This document shows, one piece after another, positions 42,618-54,202 of a DNA stretch of 64,000 nt. Position 1 is the stretch's first letter. Each line of letters starts with the position of its first letter. The translations under genes and the position numbers were made by a program. Origin of the DNA: Teratosphaeria epicoccoides. Taxonomy: Eukaryota; Ascomycota; Dothideomycetes; Mycosphaerellales; Teratosphaeriaceae. Under the pieces are notes generated by a model. It was given only the letters and a program-made list of their open reading frames with translations, was not told the origin of the DNA and made no database searches. The stretch lies in NCBI GenBank assembly GCA_021401465.1, contig JADDMT010000039.1, forward strand, positions 62,001-126,000. The letters are read 5' to 3'.

Positions 42618-45615
42618 CTAAGGGAACTCGCCGGGCACATGCAAAGCACTGATGCTCATGCTAGTGTTGTGTCTGACGACCGCGGGAATGAAACTGCCAG
42701 TCTCGCGAGCACCTTCGGCCTCTAGACCACCAAGGGCAGTAGCAGCAGATTTCGGCAGCGCGCTACCGATCTGAGTTGCCACGGATTCGCGATGAGCAGT
42801 CTCATTCGCGACCGTCGATGTCAAAGACGTTGCCGCACGCTGACTCTCGCCTGGAATGGTAGAGGAAGGGGGCCCTGTAGCTTGGTTGCTCGTGAAAGCC
42901 GCAAAGTTGTTGCTGCCAGGAGGGTGACTAGTACGTTTCTCGCTCTTCATTGACGCGCTGAGCGCGGATGGAGAGCTCTGAGGCATCAAAACCGCGTTGA
43001 TGTTTGGTCGTCGTGCCTTGTCTCTGTCATCGACGGTCAACTCTGCTGCCGTAGGCGCACGAGACAAGTTGGTATCGTCCACTGTCATGTCGTCTGCAGT
43101 GGGTCCACGTGGAAGATTGGTGTCATCGATGGTCATGTTCTCCTCAGGCACGCTGGCACTCTCCTCCTGCTCATGTCGGCGATAGGTGTCCGCGCCAAGG
43201 GCACCTGCGCCTACGCCGGCAACGCCAGCGGCAGCAGGCATCATCCAATCCCCATATGTGCTATTATGGCGAGCCAGCGGAACCTGAGGCTGAAAATCGG
43301 TAGGCGCTGGCTCACTGCCTAAAAAAGGCTGCTGTGAAGATTGTTGTGGTTGCGCCATGGTGGGCTGGTAAGTCGAGGGCTGTCCTGTTTGACTGTACTG
43401 TGTCACGTGGGGCTGCTGTTGGTTCACCGGCTGTTGCTGCTGCAGCGGCAGGGTGTATGTCGGCGTCTGTGGCGGCGCATTGCTTACGCTCTTCTGCACT
43501 GGCTCCGGTTGGGCTACTCTCTCACTTTCATAGCTAGGCCGGGTGCTAGACGCAACGCCATCGAGCCTGTATGGGTCTTGTGCACGCTGGCTGTACTCAT
43601 GCTGGCTTGACCCAGGAAAGCCACCTGCTGCCGCGACGACGTCACGATCTGGCTCGGAACTGTCGCTGGAAGGGCTCATAGGAGCGTTTTGCGTCGGAAT
43701 GCGCAGGTCAGATGGGAATCTTCCGCCTGTGTCGATGACACAAGGTTAGCCTGCATCCCAATACTTACACGCGGAACGCAACGAAATGGCAGCACTCACT
43801 CACCTGGCTGCGGGCGTTGTGCCCTGGTGGAAGCCACCGGATTCTGCTCAGCCAGGCTAGCCACATCAGCTGAGTATGGTGCTGCGTCTGCCTCATCATC
43901 TTCCATGCCGTCACTGGATATCGTGCCTCTGTCGCTTGTGCCGCTCACGCTCCTGGCGTGTTTGCGAACGAAAGCCATTTTCTGCTCGCCTGTGCCTTCA
44001 GTTAAAAGACGGATGTCCTCATACCAGGCCAACATAGTATCATGGGTCTCAGCACGGAAGACCCAGTTGTGCCCTTTGTGCATACCACCGCTCTGTTTGC
44101 CCTTGAGCATGAACTTGTGGCTCGAAGAGCCCGGCTCAGACTTCGAGCCAACCCTCTGGTCTGGAAGATAGAGGGACATGACCGGTGGCTGAGAGTAGAT
44201 CTTGTCGGCAGATTTGAACTCATGCAAATGAGTCGGCGACAGCACATACCAGCCAGGAGTGTATGACTTCAAGTACTTGCTCTTGCGCTCAAGCATACCA
44301 GCACGGACCTCCGTGGCGGCAGGAGCGTGCTTGCCGGGATATTCGATATCCTCGATGCGGCGCAGAGGCAGATCTGGATCAACAAAATGAGGATCATGCA
44401 CGACAAAGTTGTACCATTCCTGGTCCTTTGGCATCGCAATTGGGCCAGTGCGTAGTCCTTCCACGACATGGTAGGCGTCATCGGCTTCGCGTTTCAAGAT
44501 GCTAGCGAGGGCGTTGTAAGCTTTCTGGATCTCGCCGACGACAATGGACTCAAGCTCGCGTCCAGAGCTTTCCAGATTCAAGTATGCCTGAGAAAGTCAA
44601 TTCTGGTTGCGACGTACGGCGCATGTGAGGAACATACCCGATGCAAATAGTTCTCCTCGTCAATCTGTCTCTCAATCATACGATCAACGCCAAGTCTGAT
44701 CACAAATGGGTCGTTCTTGCCGACGGCGTTGCCATCCTCATGGTCGGCATGTTGGAGAGCCTCTTGAAGTTTCTCGACCTCGCGCCTGGTGCCCTCTTTT
44801 TCCTTCTCCACGCTGTTCTTGAAGTCTCCACTCAAGCTCTTGATTTCCTTAATCTTCTGGCCCAAATCGCTGCGAAGACCAGTGAGAGCACTGATGACGT
44901 CGTTCTCTATGTCACGAGACTTGTTCGCCTCGGCAATGGATCGCTTGTGGTAGTCGTCAAGTATGCGGGTTGCGTCGCCTAGTCCACGCTCACTCATGAA
45001 AACCGAAGGGTTGGTGATATTTGAGATGGTGTTCTGGACCTTGTGAATAGCCTTCGCTCGAGTGTCGTAGCTGTTCTGAATTTCACGGAAATACGCAATG
45101 AGCGACTTGAGCAGTTGTCTCCAAGCCTGGAATCGATCGGCTAGGACTTCGGTTGGAGTACCTTGCGTCGGTATAGGAGTGTAGAATGCGCTGTTAAAGT
45201 CCTCATCGTCTCCCGCGCGACCTTTCAGCCCTCTAATACTCCCGGCTCCCAAACTCTTCCTGCTGCTGCTTCTCTTCAGACTCTTCGTGCTAGCAGATCG
45301 TCGAATACTCGACTTCTTCTTCAACGTGCCACTCCGTGACGGCGTCTGAGCCTGTACAGCCGTAGACGCAGAAGAAGCCGATCGATTGATGCCTTGATAT
45401 CCATCGTCTACAATCGAGGAACCTCGCTGGCTCGCGTCGAAATCCTCGTGGAACGCGCCGGCCTGGTTCGCAGATTGGGACAATGGTGAGACTGTTGAGG
45501 GATTGCCGTGCGCGAAGTCGTTCACGCCCGTCGTTGATTGCCCGCCGTAACCTCTAGTCATCTGCGCATCGCTCGGGTTGGGGACTGAGCCGTAAGAGCC
45601 CTGTAGTCGTGACAT
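42618..45615 (-). CDS. SLM1/SLM2-like F-BAR and PH domain protein
   Basis: 956 residues in three exons: 45615-44638, 44587-43804, 43726-42618. Introns are 50 nt (GTATGT to TTCTCAG) and 77 nt (GTGAGT to GACACAG); both joins keep frame (YLHR-AYLNLES and QPG-GRFPSDLR). ATG 45615 is preferred because the seven codons upstream begin with GTG. Seen: a basic Ser-rich N-terminus, an F-BAR-like helical region (about 165-400, with LLKSLIAYFREIQNSYDTRAKA), a PH domain (about 417-520, with GMLERKSKYLKSYTPGWYVLS), and a long disordered Ser/Gln/Pro tail. Yeast Slm1/Slm2 bind PtdIns(4,5)P2 at eisosomes and activate TORC2. The tail carries a near-repeat, MTIDDTNLPRGPTADD / MTVDDTNLSRAPTAAE. Confidence 0.87.
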
Positions 45616-46376
45616 AGCGAAATCTGGCAGGAGCACAAGACGTCCTGCCGTCCTTTAGTTGGTTTCGGAGTCGCAGAACTTGCAAGGGCGACGATGCGTC
45701 GGCAGGCGACGGGACACGGGAAGAAAGTGTATTCGAGAGCTCTTGCGTCGGTAATTCAAGAATCTGTGTGGTCATGCAGTTCAGTGCAGTAGCGGGGGGA
45801 GAGGAGAGATGTTTGCGAAGCGGATGCTTTGTTTATGACGACAGCAACCAGTCCCGGGCGTTCTGGACCGCGGCAACGCGAAAGTTGATCTTGCAGCTCT
45901 GCTCCGTAGACCAGCCCAAAATAACCAAAATAATGGAGGACGGTTAAGATACGTATGTTGGTGTACCGCAGGCGCGTGCGTGAGGCTCTGATCTCACCCG
46001 ACGAGAGAAGTCTTGCAGTTGGAGAAAGGGGATTTTACACGCATGTGCGTTAGAAGGTGGATCTTTTTGGGTCTGGGGGAAATGAAATCCATTAGACGAA
46101 TGAGGTCATCAGGTGCGTTTGGATCCACAGCTCATCTGGTGATCTGCAGCCCCCACACCCAGTCATGTGGCATTCACGAACAGGTTCACGGAGCTGTCAC
46201 CCTGCAAAAGATTCCCCTTACTATTATTGAGAGCATTGCGGGGTTTCTATACAAATAACGGCCAGGAGAGGTCCAGCACTCGCCAGGATATCCTCATCAA
46301 ATGGGAGTGACTGCATGATATTACTGTGCGAGCTTATCTACAGTATCGTGGTCAGCGATAACAGCAAACAGGAAGC
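45616..46376. other. Upstream region of the SLM1-like gene
   Basis: Includes an ATG at 45775 opening a 74-codon frame that overlaps the main start in another frame (ends 45554), a candidate upstream ORF. No other gene. Confidence 0.4.
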
Positions 46377-47463
46377 TTAGGACGTGGCGTTCGATATCCA
46401 GACTGTTTCTCCACTGAACTCGATGTTTGCCGTATCCAACCATCTGGTCGCGTCATTGTCGCTCTCAAAGTTGGAGTGGAAGACGAGTTGGCCGCCTCTC
46501 TTCGAGACACTAGCGCCGCCAGGACCGTACAACCCATAATCGCCTGTCTTGAGCAGGACTTGTCTGTTGCTGTAGGGCCCCGACACGGAAGGTGAGGTGA
46601 GGTAACTAAGCGTGTAACTGTTTGCGCTGGTGCAGCCTGAGCTGAAGAAGAGGAAGTAGACGAGGTTGCGTTTTACAATGTATGGCGCTTCCACGTTGTA
46701 GCTGTCACTCACACCTTGGTTGTTGTAGAGGACCACTGGACTTCCGATCAAGGTACAGCCATCACTTTCCACTTGCTGCAGCATGAGAGATGTGTTGGTC
46801 GATGGCGGGTTGCTTGGGCTATTACAGTAGCCGCCATTGGTGATGGCTGGACCGTCAATCTTGTAAACAATGTACCGGTCTTTACTGCTGTCCAGGAAGC
46901 CAGCCGCATCGATTGCACCGCCAGCCGAATAAGGGCAGATCAGGGGTGCAGTGGAGCCGTCAGTATATGGCCCTGTTACGTTCCCGCTGCGAGCCAGGCC
47001 AACGCAATGAATATCGGTATTGTTGGTGAGGGCAGCAGAATAGTACATTGCAAAGCTTCCGTCGTAGTCGGTCTAGAAAGCATTAGTATGAGCTTAGAGC
47101 GCTGTACTGTGATGTCACACGCACAAGATGCACAATATCTGGAGCCCAGGTGCTATATTGGATTCCCCATGACGGCCTAAGTTGAGGAAATGCATCCGCG
47201 ACCGCTGCCCAACCGACGGCATTGTTGAATTTTGAATTGCTTGTCATTGGTATTGCATGACCGTCCCCATCTGACGTGCCAAAGACGTAGCTTACGCCGC
47301 CAACGTCAATGATGGCAGGGTCTGGGAAATTATTTCCACCTAGTACGTTGATATTCATCGCATTGGCGGTCCTTTGGTCGAGTCGTGCGTGCTCCGCCTC
47401 AACGCCCAAGAGGCAAGCCGACAGAAGCCCAATGGGCAGCTTGCAGACTTGCGAAAGCAACAT
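46377..47463 (-). CDS. Secreted glycoside hydrolase family 43 protein
   Basis: Probable arabinan- or xylan-side-chain-degrading enzyme outside the cell. 344 residues in two exons, 47463-47125 and 47072-46377; the 52-nt intron (GTGCGT to TTTCTAG, ACTAATG branch) joins WAPDIVHL to TDYDGSFAMYYSA. ATG 47463 gives a signal peptide (MLLSQVCKLPIGLLSACLLG). Seen: the GH43 five-blade signals, with NNFPDPAII (general base Asp), STWAPDI, GGAIDAAGF (pKa-modulating Asp) and YNVEAPYIV (general acid Glu). The length fits a single catalytic domain without a carbohydrate-binding module. Substrate cannot be read from sequence alone. Confidence 0.9.
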
Positions 47464-49539
47464 TGTCGTACTGAAACCGAACAACAACAAAGCTGAAAGC
47501 GTCAGGCGTTGTACTCGACCAGAAGGCTTACAGATCGGAGCCAGTCCATGAGCGAGACTGGTTAGATATCTATGCATGAGAAAAGCATGCCGCGCGAGGG
47601 CGGCGTCTTACCACGAAGGGAGAGAACGAAGCCGTTTCCATCTTCGTCCGAGGACCGACGCGAAGGATCACTGTCAAGCCCCTGCATCTGGGGCGTGCTT
47701 CAGCCGCTGACGGCGTTCTCGAAATGCCCGTGGACTATCCGTCCAAGTGGTGGTTGGAGGTGCGACTTATTATAATCAAGTGGGGCCTGGCCTGTCCGAC
47801 AAGAGCTTGTATCGAAATGCAGATTGGTAAGGAACATAGCGCGACTGCACGACGATGCGTTTCGCCATGCGGCTGATCCGGATTTCGCCTAGACAAGTTG
47901 AGTCTCAGCAAACGAATACGCAGCCACTGCCGACCCTGGGTCGAAGGACTTCGTACAAGGAGTTTTTCCTTGTTTAAAGCATCAGCATGGGCGAAAAGAC
48001 GCTGACCGATCAGCTGGCATTCTATATACACGCGCGGTGGGATACGCGTCAATCCTCTCACACGAGGCTACTCCGCGAGGACATGCCAGCCTTCCACTTG
48101 GTGGACAGAATTTGGAAATGTGTTGAGTTGCCTCAAAGGATACTCGAGACGGCAAGGTTGAGATCATGCAGTCAAGGTGCGGATTTACCTGTCCTTAAAC
48201 ATGGCTCAGACGCACGGGACCTCGCAAGCATGCCACCACTCTGAACAGACTGTTATCCAGCCTTATCTGCACAACCAGTGAGGCAGTTCCTTCAAGCATG
48301 GATGTGAGCAGAAACTAGTTGGTGCCTCGAAGTGGTGACAATAAATGGATTGTGGCTTTGGTCTATCCTGTGACGAGACACACTGCTGCTGTTCGAACAT
48401 CAATACATGTAATATTCTTGCTGACATGTGTCCATGGCTCTGGTATCTTCGAAATGACCGACTGGGCTAATGCATGCAGCTAAATCGACAGGATCCTTAC
48501 AATTCAAGAATGTCGACTTTGCGGTCTTGCACTGCAAATGTAATTCTAGTGCGCGGTTGCATTCGCAGCATTGCCGTGCGAGAGGCAAGGATGACCTTAC
48601 CCTCGGAAGGAACCTGCTCGAGGCAAATCTGCGCTAGCTGAAGACTACTACTAGTACCTATATTACCGGTCGTGACCATGGCATCGAGCTGAGATGGCCC
48701 ATCAATAATGTGTGAAATGCAGTGACCGCTCGGAAACACCTATCACAAACGTCAATAATCTGGTTCATGACGCGTTTGGTTTCGGGTGCGATCTCTTAGG
48801 AGGACGTGCTAGGACGGGCGTTTTGTCCATCGGTCCATTTGACAATGAGGATTGCATTCGAAGTACCCGTGAAAATAGTCGACCAAAGGTTTCGACGAAA
48901 GGTTTTCCAGTGATTGAGCATCGCTCCATAAGCCCCAAGCCAAGCCAGCTTGATGACATCACTTGCTCGTTCTACATTTGTCGTATGCTGCAGTGGCGTG
49001 ATGCGGTGGTCGGGAACTCAGAGAGAGAGTTGTTTATCATCTGGAAAGCAGCGAAACAGATTCCTTGGCTAGACCCTGGGCTTGGCAAATCGATTGGACA
49101 TGTCTTTGCGTGACAGGAAAGCTTTCGAAGCATCGACTGACCTGCTGTCACCGCAGTCTAGGATATACCTAATCGGGTACAAGCAGGCTCTGGCTGTGGT
49201 GAGGATCAAGCAAGTTGTCGCAGACAACAGCATTGTGCGTGGCTAGGTGGTCGAGAGTCGTCTTGACGGACCAACTCCTCATCGGACACCGAACGACTCT
49301 GGACGTCTTCGCATTGCCAATGCTACTTGTTTGAGTCGGTGTTTAACCCAAGAGATCCAAAATGTCCACCTCCCTGATAAGCCGTTTCAGGTGGATAAAA
49401 AGGCGCAGCTCACCCAGACAAGAGGTCCGCAGACGGGTGCGTTTTTGTCGCTCGTAGGTAGATTTCGACACCTTCACCTCTACCGCGCATCGCAGAGCAC
49501 GATCAGCCATTATCCGACTCACTTGCTTTCTCGCACAGC
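47464..49539. other. Gene-poor gap (2.1 kb) with one possible relic
   Basis: Upstream of the GH43 gene and of the third small secreted protein. Apart from the degenerate minus-strand stretch at 48497-49100, no supported gene. Confidence 0.4.
48497..49100 (-). pseudogene. Possible decayed coding stretch, unidentified
   Basis: Read on the minus strand, one frame gives INNSLSEFPTTASRHCSIRQM, a TAG, then SSSWLGLGLMERCSITGKPF and further protein-like sequence to PKPNAS, a TGA, then LLTFVIG; the text continues in another frame as VFPSGHCISHIIDGPSQLDA and runs to a stop at 48497. The last 80 codons look coding (varied composition, amphipathic). Two stops and one frame change suggest decay, or an unrecognised intron in place of the frame change. 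I cannot name the family, and the antisense strand is also open for 133 codons (48712-49113), so this is a low-confidence call. Confidence 0.28.
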
Positions 49540-49876
49540 ATGAGACCTTCAATCTTGACCGTAACCACAACGATGCTCCTCTCGCCTCTAGTTTCCGCAA
49601 TAAAAACGTACAAGGGCGAGAAGTGTACCGTGGATCAAGTTAAAAAGTGCACGGAGGAAGAACAGTAAGCACAGCGATGCGTCAGCATGCCACTACGCGA
49701 TTTCAACTCGCACTGACCTTGTGCGTCCAACTTCCAGCCACGATGGCTGCGCTCGTCTCAATTTCAGCTACTGCGTCGAAGAGACTCACGACGCCGAGTG
49801 CGTACAAGGGTGCATTACTGCCTGGTCACAACAGTACCCAATTTCAGTACTCTATGCGTACGAAGTTTGGCAGTAA
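49540..49876 (+). CDS. Small secreted cysteine-rich protein, six Cys
   Basis: Inferred 87 residues from exons 49540-49664 and 49738-49876. The 73-nt intron (GTAAGC to TTCCAG, CACTGACC branch) joins KKCTEEE-H to HDGCARLN. Signal peptide MRPSILTVTTTMLLSPLVSA with likely cleavage after SA. The mature part has six Cys (in EKC, KKC, DGC, SYC, AEC and QGC) and ends AYEVWQ. The stop overlaps a perfect donor (CA|GTAAGT at 49873). If that intron is used with the acceptor at 49945 (AAG, unusual), the protein continues HPTAGMLCICTFFDSKEGA to a stop at 50003 and gains two Cys (105 residues). I prefer the shorter form only because its acceptors are standard. Confidence 0.62.
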
Positions 49877-50125
49877 GTATCACAGCGCCAGATACACGAT
49901 TTTGCGTGCCAGGGAATCAAGAAGCTGATGAATCTTGGTCCAAAGCCCCACTGCGGGAATGTTGTGCATTTGCACCTTCTTTGATTCTAAAGAAGGAGCT
50001 TAAGAAGCGGACAATTGCTGAGATTTCTCTGGGGCTTATCGCCGTAGGAGCAGCCTTTCGAACGACTTCTAGCATGAGTACATGTAATCATTCATGGTAG
50101 CAAAACGGAGCTTCTCATACTACGC

Positions 50126-51012
50126 TCACCGGGCCCAATGATGTTCGTTCCTCTTGCCAATGGAGTGACCCAGATACGACCTCAGCGGCTCAACCGCCTC
50201 GTCAACCTGATATCCGGCGCGTACCAACTTCTTCTTCGACCGCAGTCGGATCACCACCATAATCCACACCGCCACGCTCAAAACTCCCGTCGCAACCTGC
50301 GCAGCTCCAGAATAGAAAGAAGACGTCTGCACACGCTCTGATCAGCACCGCACTACTCGGCCCACCACACCACCTTCTGCAACCCACCTGCGCGTTACAG
50401 TACTTCCCATAATTGATATCGGTAATCATGGCTTGCAGCAAGTCCAGCCCCAAAGTTCCGAAAAATTGCCATTGACCGGCTCCTTGCCATATCGATAAAT
50501 GCCCGCACTGACAGCCCAGATGACGACGTGCGCGATGTTGATTGCTAAGGTCCACTTCCCGCCCGCACTCGCCGCTTTATTTGCAGCCTTGACGCTACAG
50601 CAGTACGATGTCACAGTGACCAGGTTGAAGATGAGCGATACGGCAGAGATGGAGGTGTACATGTAAGTGTACCAAGTGATGGTTCCAGCAGCCCAGGCGG
50701 TTCGTTCTTTGCCGTCGACAGTGTATTACACGTCCTTTGTCTCGAAAAACTTGACCAGAGTCTTGATGAGAGGCGCCAATGTCGTTGCTCAAGGCTGTGA
50801 CTCTGGAGATGAGTCTCAGAATCCGAACTTGATCCTTCAGCAGTTTGGAGTCGCTGCAGGTGTGCTTCCTGTCCTACACCTGAAGTAACAGGCTGGTAGT
50901 ATTCGTCCGCCGAACCTGAGCGCACCGAGAGGCTCTGGACAGAGTGCAGGGCTTTGAGAGGAATGCTACCGCTGCTCGATTCTCGATGGTATCGTGCGCG
51001 AGTCGGGTCCAT
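50126..51012 (-). pseudogene. Decayed gene for a fungal multi-pass membrane protein
   Basis: On the minus strand a coherent membrane-protein text is broken. In one frame, TTLAPLIKTLVKFFETKDV is preceded by TGA (50791-50789) and followed by TAA (50728-50726), then YTVDGKERTAWAAGTITWYT and MYTSISAVSLIFNLVTVTSY continue in the same frame through a second membrane helix (INIAHVVIWAVSAGIY) to ELWGWTC. The frame then shifts by one base near 50430-50440 to AMITDINYGKYCNAQ, and a normal-looking intron (GTGGGT to GTGCAG) leads to SSFYSGAAQVATGVLSVAVW, a third helix, and a stop at 50126. The 5' part (ATG 51012) is in a third frame. Three independent lesions argue for a pseudogene; sequencing error cannot explain both stops easily. 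Family recognised only as a fungal integral membrane protein. Confidence 0.6.
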
Positions 51013-51521
51013 CTTCGTGGTCGTCTAGGAAGCCCCGACTCGATGAACAGTAAGAGGTGTTTCGATCTGAAGATCTCGAAGTCACTGGTAAGCACTGCAA
51101 CACCTGCAAATGATCAGCTGAGCGGCGTCTGCAGATCTGAAGGCGCCACATGCAGGATGCTGACATGGCGCATCCAGCCGCACCTTGCCGCTATGTAAAG
51201 ATATTCTTCCCCTCCTGCGACCATACGAGGTCTCTTGAGTTTCGGATGATGTGTTTAGAGGACAGTGCTTGACTCGGATAGGCATGGCTGCAAACAATTG
51301 AGAGTAGAGGCATCGTCTCGGTCAGTGGCTCACAGCGACAAATGGTGGCTACCGTGAAGTCGGGAGTGGTAGGCCGCACAAACAGCGTCTGCAAAATAGT
51401 ACGCTCTTGTATTCAATTGGAATATCATATGGCTGGCACAACGGTACTCTTCGGCGAACTAGCATGCCATCATCGCCAACATGTTCTAAACAATCGCTGT
51501 CGTCTCATCATTACGCAACGC
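51013..51521. other. Intergenic
   Basis: Between the decayed membrane-protein gene and the EXO1 stop. The 5' part of the decayed gene may extend here (minus-strand frame to 51095), but I see no start or signal. Confidence 0.35.
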
Positions 51522-53899
51522 TCACCCCGCGAACGCAAAACGCCCCAAATTAATGCTCGGGAGCTCAGTCTTCTCATCATCAGAACCGCAGTTACTTGGG
51601 CTCTTTGGAACTATCAGGTCTTCGCTGCCATGAAAGTAGATAACATCGGCTGCCGCAGGTGACCCAGCTCGCTCTCTGATTGCTGGCAAATCATCATCCT
51701 CGAGGCCATCGGGGATCTCTGCGCGAACGTTGTCACCAATTGGTGAAGATGTAGGCACCTGGACCTTTGCTGGGCTGGGCGTCGCAGCTTTTGGAGGAGG
51801 ATCAGCCAGTGTAGCCTTAGTGGCTCGCGGTACGCGACCAGGTGCCGAAATTGTACGAGCACTAGACGGTCGCGTGCCGCTCGATTTGATTGCAAAGTCC
51901 TGCAGTCCAGCCATTTGACCACCACTATTCCGGGTCAACGTGCTCTCTTCGCCACTCAAGGAGCGTAGATTGCTTACGCTGCCACGTGCGCTCCCAGGTC
52001 CGGACGTGGCAGGTCTGGATTTGAACTCTCTGAAACGCTCGGATTCAGCATTGACACTCTCGCTGAAGATGTTCGCTGATGCGGAGGACGCAGATGAGGT
52101 ATCGGGTTGGCTTTGCTCTTCGGCAAATGGTGAGAACATTGACTTATCCGTCCTCATGCTATTCTGGGAGCCAACCTCGGTCTCTTTGACGACCTGCGAT
52201 GGCCGCTCGGGTGTTTCGATTGGCGCATCCGTGAATACAGCGATCTTCTTGCGCTTCTTTGGAGAGGGCGCTAAGTGTGATGCACTCATCTCCTGAGAAG
52301 CGACCAAATCAGCAGCAGCCTCAGCGACAGAGTCGTCAGACCATAGCTCAAAGTCGTCTTGCTTTCTCTGACTGGAGGCCTTCCGCATGGATGGACTAGG
52401 CTGCGACGTCTGTCTTGCAAAGAATCGACTTGTCGCAGTCTCCAGCCCAAAGCTACTGCTACCCATGGAGGTAGCTATGGCAGTGTCAGAGCACAGCCGC
52501 TGCCTCTTCGGAGAAGGTCTATCTAGGCTTGGCCAAGGACTACTGATGGATCTGCTGCTGGCTTGTGGAGCCGTTGACGGCGCAACCTCCGTAGCTGCGC
52601 GGCCGAGCAGCGGTCTCGGCAATGCGGACGCCCGTGAAGCTGACCAGGCATTTGACTGCTGATCCTCGAGAAGTCGTTGCTGGCTAGGTGAAGGGGTGAA
52701 TGAGTTTGGATCCAGCTCAGCCAGCGGTACACGTGTCGGCTTAAAGAAGTCCGATATGGGCTTGCCCGGCTTGCCGCTCGGAGTCGAGATCGCGTTTACC
52801 CTTTGCATTGGATGTGTTGACACTCTTGGAAGCGCCATCTTTTGTTTCGTGTTTGGATCTAGATCTCCAGAAGCGACGCCAGCAGCTATGACTGGCTCAA
52901 CGTACTTGCCAATGTATGGCATGTCGGCGACGTCAAGGTCTTCGGGAATCTTGTGAAGATTGGCCAAAGACTGCGACTCTGGACAGAAAACCCATTGGAA
53001 CATGAACGTCCTCTCGGCGCGAATGAACGACTCAATGTAGCCAGCAGGCACTTTCATTTTGCCGTCGAACTGCACAGTCCGGACCACGCGATCAATGGTC
53101 TTGTGCTTGCGTACAAGTCTGTATGCGGTCTTCAAGCCTATCTTGTCGATTCCAGGCAGGTAGTCACATCCGGTCAACATGGTCATCATCCTGAACTCCT
53201 TGTCTGTCCAGCCAACCAAGCTGATCTCGCGACAAGCTGTGAAGTCGCTCCGACTCACCATTACACATTCGCCGTACTGGTCGAGCTTCGTGAGCAAACA
53301 TTTGGCGCCGAAAACCAGCAGATCGGAGTCCTCGCTCAATATGCCGTTGATGATGCCTCGCTTCTCCAGGTATGCCAGTTGACTGTCTGCTTCATATGGT
53401 GCGACGATATAAGACACGCCCAAGCGCTTGAGCTCCTCAATCAGCTCCCTTGCCATGATCGGCGTAACATCGATGGCTTTTTGCAGCTCTAGATGCGCTT
53501 GCGAGACTCTTCCCATCCGTAATAACTCCAGACCGGTCTTCTTACTCTCCTTGCGTCTCGCCGCTCGCTCCTTTTCGGTGTGCACCTTGCTGGGTAGGTA
53601 GTCGCCATCGAACACTAGGAAAGGTTTTACGCCGAAGTGGATGAGCATGCGGACTCTGTTCAGGGTGAAGTCGATCCATTTCCGGGTTGGCTTCTGCTGG
53701 GCCAACTCGATGGCGCACGAGACAGTGCCGCGATGCAGCCAGCCGTATGCATCTACACCCAGTGTTTGTCCGGCAAAGTTGCGCAGATGCGTTGGTTTCT
53801 GTATGCTCTTGAGCAGAGGCAGGAGACCTACAGACCGTCAGTCCTCTCGGCATGTGTCATGACATCGATTCCGTTGGTTTACTTGCCTTGAATGCCCAT
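51522..53899 (-). CDS. EXO1: Exonuclease 1 (FEN1/XPG family)
   Basis: 5'-3' exonuclease and flap endonuclease for mismatch repair, end resection and meiotic recombination. 772 residues. Exon 1 is only 13 nt (53899-53887, ATG GGC ATT CAA G). The 59-nt intron 53828-53886 begins with GC (AAG|GCAAGT) and ends CTGTAG, a GC-AG intron, and gives the invariant start MGIQGLLPLLKSIQ. Seen: XPG-N domain, then catalytic acids VFDGD (D78), EADSQLAY (E150, D152), SEDSDLLVFG (D171, D173) and TGCDYLPGI (D225), with the helix-hairpin-helix region after. All numbers fit the family when exon 1 is included. The C-terminal 450 residues are disordered and Ser-rich, the usual site of mismatch-repair partner binding. 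Divergent from TMA16. Confidence 0.95.
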
Positions 53900-54013
53900 T
53901 CTAGCTACTCGGCCTTTGCGTTAGCTGCGGGCTCAAGGCAGCGGCGAGGGCATCGCAGCATGCGCTCTCTTCGACGCTTCTCCTCGCCAGAGATAAGATA
54001 CAAGACAAAATGC

Positions 54014-54079
54014 ACGCGACCTTGAAGCTCAACGCCGCAGAGGGACGCGTTCCTGTCTGCTTGAATTGGAAGCACGCGT
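54014..54079. promoter_or_regulatory. Triple MCB-type cluster in the EXO1-TMA16 promoter
   Basis: ACGCGA at 54014-54019, ACGCGT at 54045-54050 and ACGCGT at 54074-54079. ACGCGT is the full MluI cell-cycle box; two within 35 bases of each other in a 303-base divergent promoter is more than chance would usually give. 115-180 bases from the EXO1 ATG, 124-189 from the TMA16 ATG. EXO1 is the more likely target because it acts in S phase. Confidence 0.6.
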
Positions 54080-54202
54080 CACGGAAAAAGTTTTGACCGA
54101 ACTCGGCTCTCTCATCATGTTGCACTTTCCATCGAAAATCGAATGAACTCTTCGATGTCCACTTCATCCTCAATTCACAGCACAAGGTCCCGAAAGAGCA
54201 AA

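Noticed and set aside
48712..49113. 133-codon plus-strand frame
   Set aside because: Likely the antisense of the relic at 48497-49100; no domain.
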